Source of the DNA: an uncultured Bacilli bacterium
Lineage (GTDB): Bacteria > Bacillota_I > Bacilli_A > ML615J-28 > CAG-313
Direction: 5' to 3'
Length of the DNA: 64,000 nt
NCBI GenBank assembly: GCA_934140285.1
Contig: CAKPBI010000002.1
Span: 1 to 64,000, forward strand
Under the pieces are notes generated by a model. It had not been told where the DNA came from, did not search any database, and saw only the letters and a list, made by a program, of their open reading frames with translations. Positions 36,827 through 44,351 of the stretch are shown in pieces. The translations under genes and the position numbers were made by a program. Every line of letters begins with the position of its first letter. Positions within the stretch are counted from its first letter, which is position 1.

Positions 36827-37434
36827 GATATATAATTGTTGGGAAATCTCCTAATGAATCTTTTCAAAAAATATATATACATCAAGAAAATGACTTTCTA
36901 ATTGGTCTTGATGAAGGTGCATTAAAAATAATAGAAAAAGGATATAAACTAAATGAAGTTTGGGGAGATTTCGATAATAAAGAAAAACTTCAAAAAATAT
37001 CTAAATATTGTTCAAATATTCACTTATATCCAACTAAAAAAAATCAAACTGATTTAGAACTTGTACTAATGAATATCAAGACAAATGATGAAATTGTAAT
37101 ATATGATGTAACCGGGGGAAGACTAGATCACGAAATTATCAATCTATTGTTACTTAGAAAATATCACAATCTAAAATTAAAAATTAGAGATAATTATAAT
37201 GAAATAATCTATCTTTCAACTAAAGGAAACTGCACTTTTTCAAAAGATGAATTTAATTATATTAGTATTATTACTCTTGATCAAGCAACTATCTCCATTA
37301 TAAAAGGAGAATACTTACTTGATAAAACAACTATTACTAAAAATGACACATATACAACAAGCAATACTTTTGTTGATGAAGAGTTTTCAATAGAGTTATT
37401 CTCAGGAGAAATATTTATAATTAAAAGCATATAA
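36823..37434 (+). CDS. thiN: Thiamine pyrophosphokinase
   Basis: Transfers pyrophosphate from ATP to thiamine. 203 residues. Family motifs DEGALKII (about 30-37), GDFDN, KNQTDLELVL and TGGRLDHEI are visible. As in B. subtilis it lies between rpe and spoVM. The stop at 37432-37434 is 3 bases before the left arm of the spoVM inverted repeat. Confidence 0.92.
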   Translation: MRYIIVGKSPNESFQKIYIHQENDFLIGLDEGALKIIEKGYKLNEVWGDFDNKEKLQKISKYCSNIHLYPTKKNQTDLELVLMNIKTNDEIVIYDVTGGRLDHEIINLLLLRKYHNLKLKIRDNYNEIIYLSTKGNCTFSKDEFNYISIITLDQATISIIKGEYLLDKTTITKNDTYTTSNTFVDEEFSIELFSGEIFIIKSI

Positions 37435-37454
37435 AAAAATAAAACGCATATAAT
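37427..37454 (+). promoter_or_regulatory. SigE-like promoter for spoVM
   Basis: GCATATA (37427-37433) and CATATAAT (37447-37454), 13 bases apart, agree with the SigE consensus (kmATAwT ... CATACAmT) at six of seven and seven of eight positions. Transcription would start near 37461, inside the loop of the inverted repeat described below. The B. subtilis spoVM gene is SigE-dependent. A plain TATAAT also lies here but has no SigA -35. Confidence 0.5.
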
Positions 37455-37487
37455 GTATCAACAGGAGGTACAAATATGCGTTTTATT
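37438..37487 (+). promoter_or_regulatory. Perfect 13-bp inverted repeat enclosing the spoVM start
   Basis: AATAAAACGCATA (37438-37450) and TATGCGTTTTATT (37475-37487) are exact reverse complements, 24 bases apart. In RNA the right arm holds the ATG and the next three codons of spoVM; the AGGAGG site is in the loop. Transcripts reading through from thiN would form the stem and hide the start codon. Confidence 0.7.
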
Positions 37488-37556
37488 GTTATTCGACTAC
37501 CAAAATGGATTGGAAAGGTTATATTATTTTTTAAATCCCTTTTTAAGAAAAAATAA
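37476..37556 (+). CDS. spoVM: Stage V sporulation protein SpoVM
   Basis: A 26-residue amphipathic helix that recognises the convex forespore membrane and anchors the SpoIVA coat scaffold in the mother cell. The frame ATG 37476 to TAA 37556 encodes MRFIVIRLPKWIGK followed by a hydrophobic/basic tail ending in three Lys. Length is identical to B. subtilis SpoVM and the pattern M(K/R)FxxI(K/R)LPKxxG is kept, including Pro9, which is essential for curvature sensing there. AGGAGG lies 7-8 bases before the ATG. The location between thiN and rpmB is the same as in B. subtilis, which makes the call secure despite the tiny size. rpmB is inverted relative to it here. Confidence 0.93.
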   Translation: MRFIVIRLPKWIGKVILFFKSLFKKK

Positions 37557-37557
37557 A

Positions 37558-37583
37558 AATGGTATAACATAAGTTATACCATT
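37558..37583. terminator. Bidirectional terminator between spoVM and rpmB
   Basis: 11-bp perfect stem AATGGTATAAC / GTTATACCATT with ATAA loop; T-rich downstream on both strands. Confidence 0.83.
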
Positions 37584-37595
37584 ATTTATTCTAAA

Positions 37596-37799
37596 TTATG
37601 CACGTTCAATTGTTCCGTTTTTCATGCCTGTTCTAAGAGCACGAGTAGAAACATAAACTCTAATTACACGACCCTTTTCATCTTTAATTCTAACTTTTTG
37701 TAAGTTAGCTTTCCAAGTACGGCGTGTTGCTTGTAATGAGTGAGAACGATTATTACCAGTTGTTGAACCAACACCAGTTATATAACATTTACGAGCCAT
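37596..37799 (-). CDS. rpmB: Ribosomal protein bL28
   Basis: 67 residues, large subunit protein. The start MARKCYITG, the NNRSHS block and the RVSTRALR-type segment (here RVYVSTRALRTG) are conserved. The zinc-binding cysteine set is incomplete (only Cys5 seen), as in zinc-independent L28 forms. AGGAGG precedes the ATG. It is transcribed divergently from fakA. Confidence 0.94.
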   Translation of the reverse strand: MARKCYITGVGSTTGNNRSHSLQATRRTWKANLQKVRIKDEKGRVIRVYVSTRALRTGMKNGTIERA

Positions 37800-37841
37800 A
37801 GTAATCCTCCTTTTATTATTAATACATTAAAATCCTCATAT

Positions 37842-37870
37842 ATTATATCATATTTACTAAAGTTATGCAA
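37842..37870 (-). promoter_or_regulatory. SigA promoter for rpmB
   Basis: On the minus strand TTGCAT, 17-base spacer, TATAAT. The -35 lies in TATTACTTGCA, also present at the divergent fakA promoter. Confidence 0.78.
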
Positions 37871-37942
37871 GTAATACGTTTTATTAAATATTAATAAATT
37901 ACCAATTAAACATGACTTAAATGGCTCAAATAGTTATATTAC

Positions 37943-37971
37943 TTGCAATTTGTCAAAAAATGTGATAAAAT
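37943..37971 (+). promoter_or_regulatory. SigA promoter for fakA
   Basis: TTGCAA, 17-base spacer, TAAAAT; the -35 is part of TATTACTTGCA (37937-37947). Confidence 0.7.
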
Positions 37972-38007
37972 AATAAAGCATTAAAATTGCAATCTAAGGA
38001 GGATTAT

Positions 38008-39684
38008 ATGCAAACATTAAAAATGGATGGTCAACTATATAAATTATTAGTTACCAATGGCGCCGCAAACCTCCGAGCACACTATAAAGAAGTAGATGCT
38101 CTTAATGTCTTTCCAGTACCTGATGGTGATACAGGAACAAACATGAAAATGACAATTGAAGCAGGCGCTCATGAAATCAGTAGTAGTGAAGAAAAGTCAG
38201 TATATGAAATGGCAAAGATGTTATCTCGTGGTATGCTAATGGGTGCTCGTGGTAACTCTGGTGTTATTTTATCTCAATTATTTAGGGGAATATATAAAGG
38301 TTTAGCAGGATATGAAGAAGTTAATGCTGTTGAATTAGCAAATGCTTTTATTTCAGGAGTTAAACAAGGTTATCATGCTGTTTTAAAACCTGTTGAAGGA
38401 ACAATTTTAACAGTTGCTCGTGAGGCTGCAGAATATGCAAAATCAAAGGTAACTAAAAAATCAACAATTGAAGAATTTTTTGCTTTTCTAATTGAAGAAG
38501 CAAAAGCATCACTAGAAAGAACTCCAGAATTACTTCCAGTCTTAAAAGAAGCAGGAGTAATTGATAGTGGTGGTGCTGGCTATATTTATGTAATTGAAGG
38601 TATGGCTAAAGCTCTTGATGGTGAAATTATTAAAGATGATGCTACAAATGTAAATAATACGGTAATTCATAAAAACTTTAATGCACATAGTGAATTAACA
38701 TATGGATATTGTACAGAGTTTATTCTACAATTACAATATAGTAAAGTCGATATTGCTAATTTTGATATTTCTGTTATTACTGATTATCTATCAACTCTTG
38801 GTGATAGTATCGTAGCATTAAAAGATGAAGACATTGTAAAAATCCATGTACATACGAAAACACCTGGTGTTGTCTTAAATTATTGTCAACAATATGGCGA
38901 ATTTGTAACAATTAAGATTGAAAACATGTCAGTTCAACATAGCGATGGTCCAGTAAAAGTAGAACAACAAGAACAATGCAATTGTCCTGAATGTGTTGAA
39001 TTAAGAAAAAAATCAACACCAAAGAAATTTGCGATTGTATCAGTTGCGACTGGCGAAGGATTAATCAACATTTTTAAAGAAATGGGTGTTGACTATGTAG
39101 TTGAAGGTGGACAAAGTATGAACCCTTCAGCAGAAGACTTCACTAAAGGATTTGATATGTTAAATGCTCAAAATATTATTGTATTCCCTAATAACAGCAA
39201 TATTGTATTGACTGCTCAACAAGCCGCAAAATATTATAAAGGTGCTAATGTTTATGTTATTCCAACAAAGACTTTAGCTCAAGGCTATTCAGCTTTAACT
39301 ATGCTTGATTTAAGCAGTGGTGATGTTGATGTCATTATGAATGAAATTCAAGAAGTAATTAATAATGTTACTACAGGACTTGTTACTTATTCAATTAGAA
39401 CAACAGAAATTGAAGGATTAAAAATTAGCGAAGGTGACTATATAGGAATATGCAATGGTCGTATCGTTACATCTGAACCTTCAAGACTTGAATCCGTAAA
39501 GAAATTGCTTGTGGAAGCACATGCCGATGAAAAAGATATCGTAACCATTATTTGGGGTAAAGATGTTGATGAAGCTGAACTTGATGAGTTACAAGCTTTC
39601 ATAGCAGAAAACTATACTAATCTAGAAGTTGACACTATAAAAGGTCAACAAGATGTATATAGTTACATTTTATCAATTGAATAA
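38008..39684 (+). CDS. fakA: Fatty acid kinase FakA (DAK2 domain, YloV)
   Basis: ATP-binding subunit that phosphorylates fatty acids held by a FakB (DegV-type) partner. 558 residues: an N-terminal DhaL/DAK2 domain with the Asp-rich metal site FPVPDGDTGTNM (near 32-43) and GARGNSG (about 82-88), IDSGGAGY in the middle, a linker with CNCPEC, and the C-terminal FakA domain containing FPNNSNIV. AAGGAGG supports ATG 38008; a TTG at 37987 lies before that site. In B. subtilis this gene (yloV) follows rpmB-yloU; yloU (Asp23 family) is missing here. Confidence 0.93.
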   Translation: MQTLKMDGQLYKLLVTNGAANLRAHYKEVDALNVFPVPDGDTGTNMKMTIEAGAHEISSSEEKSVYEMAKMLSRGMLMGARGNSGVILSQLFRGIYKGLAGYEEVNAVELANAFISGVKQGYHAVLKPVEGTILTVAREAAEYAKSKVTKKSTIEEFFAFLIEEAKASLERTPELLPVLKEAGVIDSGGAGYIYVIEGMAKALDGEIIKDDATNVNNTVIHKNFNAHSELTYGYCTEFILQLQYSKVDIANFDISVITDYLSTLGDSIVALKDEDIVKIHVHTKTPGVVLNYCQQYGEFVTIKIENMSVQHSDGPVKVEQQEQCNCPECVELRKKSTPKKFAIVSVATGEGLINIFKEMGVDYVVEGGQSMNPSAEDFTKGFDMLNAQNIIVFPNNSNIVLTAQQAAKYYKGANVYVIPTKTLAQGYSALTMLDLSSGDVDVIMNEIQEVINNVTTGLVTYSIRTTEIEGLKISEGDYIGICNGRIVTSEPSRLESVKKLLVEAHADEKDIVTIIWGKDVDEAELDELQAFIAENYTNLEVDTIKGQQDVYSYILSIE

Positions 39685-39689
39685 AAAAT

Positions 39690-39719
39690 AAAGGTGGAGA
39701 TATACTCCACTTTTATTTA
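39690..39719 (+). terminator. Rho-independent terminator after fakA
   Basis: 10-bp stem AAAGGTGGAG / CTCCACTTTT with one G-U pair, ATATA loop, T-rich tail. Confidence 0.78.
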
Positions 39720-39736
39720 TTATAAAGGAGGAAACA

Positions 39737-41776
39737 ATGTTAGAAAAATATAATTTAGCAAATGAGGATTATATCTTAACTAGATATCAAACTTTGTTAA
39801 AAAAACAAGGGATTCTTACAGTAAGAGATTTGCTCTATTCATTTCCGGTAAAATATGAAAATTATAAAGTATCTTCTATTAATGATGCTAAATTGGATGA
39901 AAACATTGTTTTAGAAGGAACGATTGTAAGTAAAGTTAGTGTAAACTATTTAAAAACAAAATTGTCAACAGTTACCTTCCAACTTGAAACAGAGGGAGCA
40001 AAAATTAGATGTACAATTTTTAATCGTGTATTTTTAAAAGGGAAATTAAACTATGGTACTGTTGTAAGAGTGATGGGTAAATTCTATCAATCAATGAATA
40101 ACTTTACAGTTGCTAATATCCTAATATGTGATGAAATCAATCGAGATATAGTTCCTATATATAAAGTAAAGGACATAACAGAAAGCAAATATTTAGAAAT
40201 AATTGAAAAAGTTTATCGAAGATATAAAAATAAAATAGAAGAAACTTTACCAACATTATATTTAGAAAAACATCATTTGTTGACAATGCCAGAAACAGTA
40301 AAAGTTTTACATTTTGCAGATGAAATGAGTCAAATTGAAGAAGCAATGCGAAGAGTAAAATATGAAGAATTACTTCAATATCAATTATCAATGAAATATC
40401 TTCATTACATGCGTGAACAAAATCATCTATGTCCAATTATTGAATATAAACAAGAAGAATTGGATAAACTAATAAAAAAGTTACCATATGAGTTAACTGC
40501 TGATCAACTTTCAGCTATTAATGATATTTTGAAAGATTTAAAATCACCATATGCAATGAATAGATTACTTCAAGGTGAAGTAGGGAGTGGTAAAACAATT
40601 GTTGCCATGCTCGCAATTCTTGCTGTAGTAAGTGATAACTATCAAGCCGCATTAATGTGTCCTACTGAAATTTTGTCTATGCAACATTATGAAACTTTAA
40701 AAGATACATTTAAAGATTTTCCAAATATTAATATTGCTTTATTAACTGGTTCTACCTCAACAAAACAAAGAAAAGAAATCATGGAGGATCTTGCAATAGG
40801 GAAAATAAACGTTGTTGTTGGTACTCATGCATTATTTCAAAAAGATATTGAATACTTTAAATTAGGAATTGTAATTGCAGATGAAGAACATCGCTTTGGG
40901 GTAAGACAAAGAGTTTTAATTAGAAATAAAGGATTAGATGTGAACTATCTAAAAATGAGTGCTACACCAATTCCACGTACTCTCGCAATCTCTGTATATG
41001 GTGATACAGACATCTCAGTAATTAAAACAATGCCAAAAAACCGTAAAAAGGTTATAACCAAATATGTAGATAAGGCTCATAAAAGAGAAGTAATCGAACA
41101 TATGAAGAAGGAACTTAAAGATGGTCACCAAATATATGTTGTAACACCATTAATTGATGAGTCAGAAGTATTAGATACAGCAAATGCAAATGAAATATAT
41201 GAAAAAATGAAAAAATATTTTGATGGTATAGCAACCGTTGGACTAATTCATGGTCGTCTTAAAGCGGAAGAAAAAGAAGCTATAATGAGCGATTTCCTAA
41301 ATAAGAAAATTGATATCTTAGTTGCAACAAGTGTTATTGAAGTTGGTGTTAATGTTGCTAATGCTACAACAATAGTTGTACTTGGTGCGGATCGCTTTGG
41401 AGTAGCTACCCTTCATCAACTTAGAGGAAGAGTAATGAGAAGTGATGCAGTTCCATATTGCTTTTATCTATCTGACAATCCAACTGAAGCAAGCGACAAA
41501 CGATTAAAATTTGTTGAAGAGAATACTGATGGCTTTTCATTGGCTGAATATGATTTAAAAACAAGAGGCCCCGGTGAATTCTTTGGTGAAAAGCAATCAG
41601 GCTCAATGAATTTTAAATATTGTGATTTATTAGAAGATAATGATTTACTAGAACTTGCTAATACGGATTCTGATGAAATAATTAATAGTAAAGAACTATT
41701 TGAAAATAATGAGTATCAAACACTCTATAATCATGTTCATGATCATTATTTGATGAAAATGAATGAACTAGACTAA
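39737..41776 (+). CDS. recG: ATP-dependent DNA helicase RecG
   Basis: Branch-migration helicase acting on stalled forks and Holliday junctions, 679 residues. N-terminal wedge (OB) domain (about 50-150), then helicase motifs: I GEVGSGKT (about 280-287), II DEEH (about 386-389), III SATPIPRTLA, V and VI ATSVIEVGVNVAN ... HQLRGRVMRS, with the C-terminal TRGPGEFFGEKQSG. AAAGGAGG precedes the ATG. Followed 11 bases later by rnc. Confidence 0.96.
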   Translation: MLEKYNLANEDYILTRYQTLLKKQGILTVRDLLYSFPVKYENYKVSSINDAKLDENIVLEGTIVSKVSVNYLKTKLSTVTFQLETEGAKIRCTIFNRVFLKGKLNYGTVVRVMGKFYQSMNNFTVANILICDEINRDIVPIYKVKDITESKYLEIIEKVYRRYKNKIEETLPTLYLEKHHLLTMPETVKVLHFADEMSQIEEAMRRVKYEELLQYQLSMKYLHYMREQNHLCPIIEYKQEELDKLIKKLPYELTADQLSAINDILKDLKSPYAMNRLLQGEVGSGKTIVAMLAILAVVSDNYQAALMCPTEILSMQHYETLKDTFKDFPNINIALLTGSTSTKQRKEIMEDLAIGKINVVVGTHALFQKDIEYFKLGIVIADEEHRFGVRQRVLIRNKGLDVNYLKMSATPIPRTLAISVYGDTDISVIKTMPKNRKKVITKYVDKAHKREVIEHMKKELKDGHQIYVVTPLIDESEVLDTANANEIYEKMKKYFDGIATVGLIHGRLKAEEKEAIMSDFLNKKIDILVATSVIEVGVNVANATTIVVLGADRFGVATLHQLRGRVMRSDAVPYCFYLSDNPTEASDKRLKFVEENTDGFSLAEYDLKTRGPGEFFGEKQSGSMNFKYCDLLEDNDLLELANTDSDEIINSKELFENNEYQTLYNHVHDHYLMKMNELD

Positions 41777-41787
41777 AAGGAGGAAAA

Positions 41788-42477
41788 ATGTTTAATATAG
41801 AATTACTAAAAGAAATACTTGCTAAATATGATGTTCATGTAAGAGAATATGATAATTTCTTTCTAGCAATGACCCATTCATCATATGCTAATGAACATGG
41901 TATTAAACATAATGAACGTATTGAATATTTAGGTGATGCTATTCTTGGATTACTTGTAGCTGAATATATATATATTAACTTCCCAGACATGTCAGAAGGT
42001 AATATGAGTAAATTACGTGCAACCTATGTATGTGAAGAAGCAAATATGAAATATGCTAAAGAAATTGGAATAGATAAATTAATCCTCCTTGGACATGGAG
42101 AAGAACAAATGGGAGGCAGAAAACGCCCTGCCATATTATCTGATGCCTTTGAATCATTTTTAGGAGCGATATACTTAGACGGTAGTATTGATGAAGTAAG
42201 AAAAGTCTTAAAGGTTGTAGTATATCCTCATGTTTTAGCAATCAATGAAGTTCAATTTATCGATTATAAAAGTAGACTTCAAGAATATGTTCAAGCTGAA
42301 ACAAGATCAGCAATAGTTTATAGACTAGATAATGTTGATGGACCTCCACACAATAGAGTATTCACAATCTCAGTTTGTGTTGATGGAATTACCCTTGGTA
42401 CAGGCGTAGGAAAGTCTAAAAAAGATGCAGCTCAGGAAGCCGCAAAATCAGCTTTAGATAAGGCTGCTATTGAATAA
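41788..42477 (+). CDS. rnc: Ribonuclease III
   Basis: Cleaves double-stranded RNA in rRNA and mRNA processing. 229 residues: catalytic domain with the signature NERIEYLGDAILGL (about 42-55) and downstream DAFESFLGAIYLD, then a double-stranded RNA-binding domain from DYKSRLQEYVQ to the KKDAAQEAAKSAL end. Aspartates and glutamates of the active site are intact. AAGGAGG precedes the ATG. A strong terminator ends the recG-rnc unit. Confidence 0.96.
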   Translation: MFNIELLKEILAKYDVHVREYDNFFLAMTHSSYANEHGIKHNERIEYLGDAILGLLVAEYIYINFPDMSEGNMSKLRATYVCEEANMKYAKEIGIDKLILLGHGEEQMGGRKRPAILSDAFESFLGAIYLDGSIDEVRKVLKVVVYPHVLAINEVQFIDYKSRLQEYVQAETRSAIVYRLDNVDGPPHNRVFTISVCVDGITLGTGVGKSKKDAAQEAAKSALDKAAIE

Positions 42478-42486
42478 CGTAAAACT

Positions 42487-42517
42487 AAACAATGTGAGAG
42501 ATTTCACATTGTTTTTT
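42487..42517 (+). terminator. Rho-independent terminator after rnc
   Basis: 11-bp perfect stem AAACAATGTGA / TCACATTGTTT, GAGATT loop, T-run. Confidence 0.85.
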
Positions 42518-42574
42518 AATAGAAGAATAAAAATAAAAAAAGATGGTTAAGCATAGAATATAATGGTGTTGTTT

Positions 42575-42847
42575 ATGAAAGAAAAAATTAAAAATCTTTT
42601 TTCAAAATTAAAAAACCCTTTAAATATAGTAATTTTTTTAATAACTTATATTATATTTTTTTCTCCTGTTTGGGTTGGCTGCTTATTGTTTTTTTTATCA
42701 GGCAATAAGTTTCATCTAACATATGCAACAGGATGGGCAACTTTTTGGTCACTACCATTTACTCCTGCTATTCCTATTGTAATAGTTATTACTTTCAGCA
42801 TTAGAAAGATAGTAGATATAACTAAAAATAAAAATTGTAAAAAATAG
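42575..42847 (+). CDS. Small membrane protein, unknown
   Basis: 90 residues from the ATG at 42575 (GGTG 6 bases upstream; an ATG at 42563 overlaps that weak site). A basic N-terminus is followed by two hydrophobic segments (about 17-40 and 52-75) linked by a short loop with YATGWATFWSLPFTPA, and a lysine-rich C-terminus. It has the topology of a two-pass membrane protein with both ends inside. I do not recognise a family. It lies alone between the rnc terminator and dnaD. Confidence 0.6.
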   Translation: MKEKIKNLFSKLKNPLNIVIFLITYIIFFSPVWVGCLLFFLSGNKFHLTYATGWATFWSLPFTPAIPIVIVITFSIRKIVDITKNKNCKK

Positions 42848-42893
42848 CAAATTTAATCATATTATGATATAATTGAAACACGAGGTAAATTCT

Positions 42894-43508
42894 ATGAATT
42901 CTATAGCAAAATTAATTAAATCTAAAACAATATCATTTAATGAAATGATGATACGACATTACAAAAAACTAGGATTAAATGAAACGGAAACAATGGTTCT
43001 AATGCATTTATATATGCTACAAGAAGAATCATCAGTTTTATCAGCAAGTGACATAAAAGACAAAGTTTCAATTTCGGAAAATGACGTTTCAAACTTAATA
43101 GTTAATTTAATTCAAAAAGGTTTTATTGACATATCAATTGATGATTCAGGTAAAGAAACATATAATTTAGATCCAGTGATTGAAGAACTAGGTAACATTA
43201 TTGAGGGAAATTCAGAAAATGGAAATAATAAAGTAGGCGATGTACAAGAAATAACAAGTTACATTGAAACTTCTTTTGGAAGAGTTTTAAATAGTAATGA
43301 TTTAAAGCTTGTTAATGAATGGATAAACCAAGGATATAACGTAGAAGAAATAAAAGAAGCAGTTATATTAAGCATAAGAGCAAAAAAAACGCACCTTAAA
43401 TATGTTGATGCCATTCTTTCTAATCATCACCGAGAAAGAGAAAAAGTAACAGTTGTTGATGAAGAAATGAAGCAATTGTTAGATACTGTTTATGTCAAAC
43501 GAAGATAA
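42894..43508 (+). CDS. dnaD: DnaD-family replication initiation protein
   Basis: 204 residues. N-terminal winged helix (about 10-90: ETETMVLMHLYMLQEE, SISENDVSNLIVNLIQKGFI) and a C-terminal DnaB/DnaD domain (about 120-195) with SSFGRVLNSNDLKLVNEWI and YVDAIL; the canonical YxxxIL signature is present. DnaD helps load the helicase at oriC and in restart. GAGGT lies 8 bases before the ATG at 42894. It overlaps nth by 17 bases; the dnaD-nth pairing is the same as in B. subtilis. Confidence 0.88.
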   Translation: MNSIAKLIKSKTISFNEMMIRHYKKLGLNETETMVLMHLYMLQEESSVLSASDIKDKVSISENDVSNLIVNLIQKGFIDISIDDSGKETYNLDPVIEELGNIIEGNSENGNNKVGDVQEITSYIETSFGRVLNSNDLKLVNEWINQGYNVEEIKEAVILSIRAKKTHLKYVDAILSNHHREREKVTVVDEEMKQLLDTVYVKRR

Positions 43509-44130
43509 TGTATATAAAATATTAGAAATAATTCATCTGATGTTTCCTAATGCCCATTGTGAGTTAAATTATCATAATGTTTATGAATTAACAGTCGCTG
43601 TGATGTTGAGTGCACAAACTACAGATAAAGCAGTTAATGAAGTTACAGTTAATTTATTTAAGCATTATCCAACGCTTCAATCTTTAGCAGAAGCAAAGAT
43701 TAATGATGTAGAACAAGATATTAAAAGGATTGGTTTATACCATAATAAAGCAATTAACATAATTAAAATGGCTCAAGAAGTAATAGAAAAGCATCACGGA
43801 GAGATTCCTAGTAACTTTAATGACTTAATTAAACTTCCGGGAATAGGACAGAAAACCGCTAATGTGATTTTGGTAGAATACTTCAAGATACCACGTTTTC
43901 CTGTGGATACTCATGTTGATAGAGTATGTAAAAGACTTGGCTTTGTTGAAGATGATAAAAATGTTAATGATGTAGAAAATAAAATGATGACACTTATTAA
44001 TAAAAAAGATTATCATTTAGCTCACCATCTATTTTTATTTTGGGGACGATATCATTGTTTAAGTAGAAATCCTAAATGTGATAATTGTCCTTTGATACAA
44101 TATTGTATTTACAAGACAAAAAAACCCTAA
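43492..44130 (+). CDS. nth: Endonuclease III
   Basis: DNA glycosylase/AP lyase for oxidised pyrimidines, 212 residues. Helix-hairpin-helix LPGIGQKTANV with the catalytic Lys, FPVDTHVDRV with the catalytic Asp, and a 4Fe-4S site C-x6-C-x2-C-x5-C at the C-terminus (CLSRNPKCDNCPLIQYC). The start overlaps dnaD without a clear ribosome-binding site, so translation is probably coupled. The stop codon lies in the left arm of a large hairpin. Confidence 0.95.
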   Translation: MSNEDNVYKILEIIHLMFPNAHCELNYHNVYELTVAVMLSAQTTDKAVNEVTVNLFKHYPTLQSLAEAKINDVEQDIKRIGLYHNKAINIIKMAQEVIEKHHGEIPSNFNDLIKLPGIGQKTANVILVEYFKIPRFPVDTHVDRVCKRLGFVEDDKNVNDVENKMMTLINKKDYHLAHHLFLFWGRYHCLSRNPKCDNCPLIQYCIYKTKKP

Positions 44131-44171
44131 TTTTTCATATTTTTTATGATATGATAATTAGGGGTTTTTTT
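44118..44171 (+). terminator. Long hairpin ending nth and covering the next gene's RBS
   Basis: Left arm 44118-44132, right arm 44156-44171: eight pairs CCCTAATT / AATTAGGG, one bulged G, seven A-T pairs, and an inner stem TCATAT / ATATGA. It ends in seven T like a terminator. The AGGGG (44160-44164) that serves the gene starting at 44172 lies in the right arm. Confidence 0.75.
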
Positions 44172-44351
44172 ATGAAAGTTAAATTATTTGATGAATCACA
44201 CGAACATGATTTAGAAATTATGGTTAATGAATTTCTAAATGATAATGATATTAAGGTAGTTGACATAAAATATCAAGTAGCTACACTATATGATGGTAGA
44301 AGCCAGATATATTGTTTCTCATGCATGATTATTTACGAAGATATTGTTTAA
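44172..44351 (+). CDS. Cse60-like small sporulation protein
   Basis: 59 residues starting MKVKLFDESHEHDLEIMVNE, with a later IKYQVATLYDG and CFSCMIIYED. Size and pattern (VKLFDE..E.DLE..VNEFL, then IKY.V and a hydrophobic YC(F/Y)SAMIIY end) correspond to the acidic Cse60 family, a SigE-controlled sporulation protein of unknown function in Bacillus. An upstream in-frame ATG inside nth (44085) is rejected because AGGGG is spaced 7 bases from 44172. The 3' end overlaps the convergent rqcH gene by 23 bases. Confidence 0.68.
   Translation: MKVKLFDESHEHDLEIMVNEFLNDNDIKVVDIKYQVATLYDGRSQIYCFSCMIIYEDIV

Noticed and set aside
37441..37487. The spoVM inverted repeat as an ordinary thiN terminator
   Set aside because: The tract after the right arm is interrupted (TTTTATTGTTATT) and is spoVM coding sequence; a proper terminator lies after spoVM.
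44135..44162. TCATATT as SigE -35 for the cse60-like gene
   Set aside because: The -35 is perfect, but no CATACAAT-like -10 is found 12-15 bases downstream.
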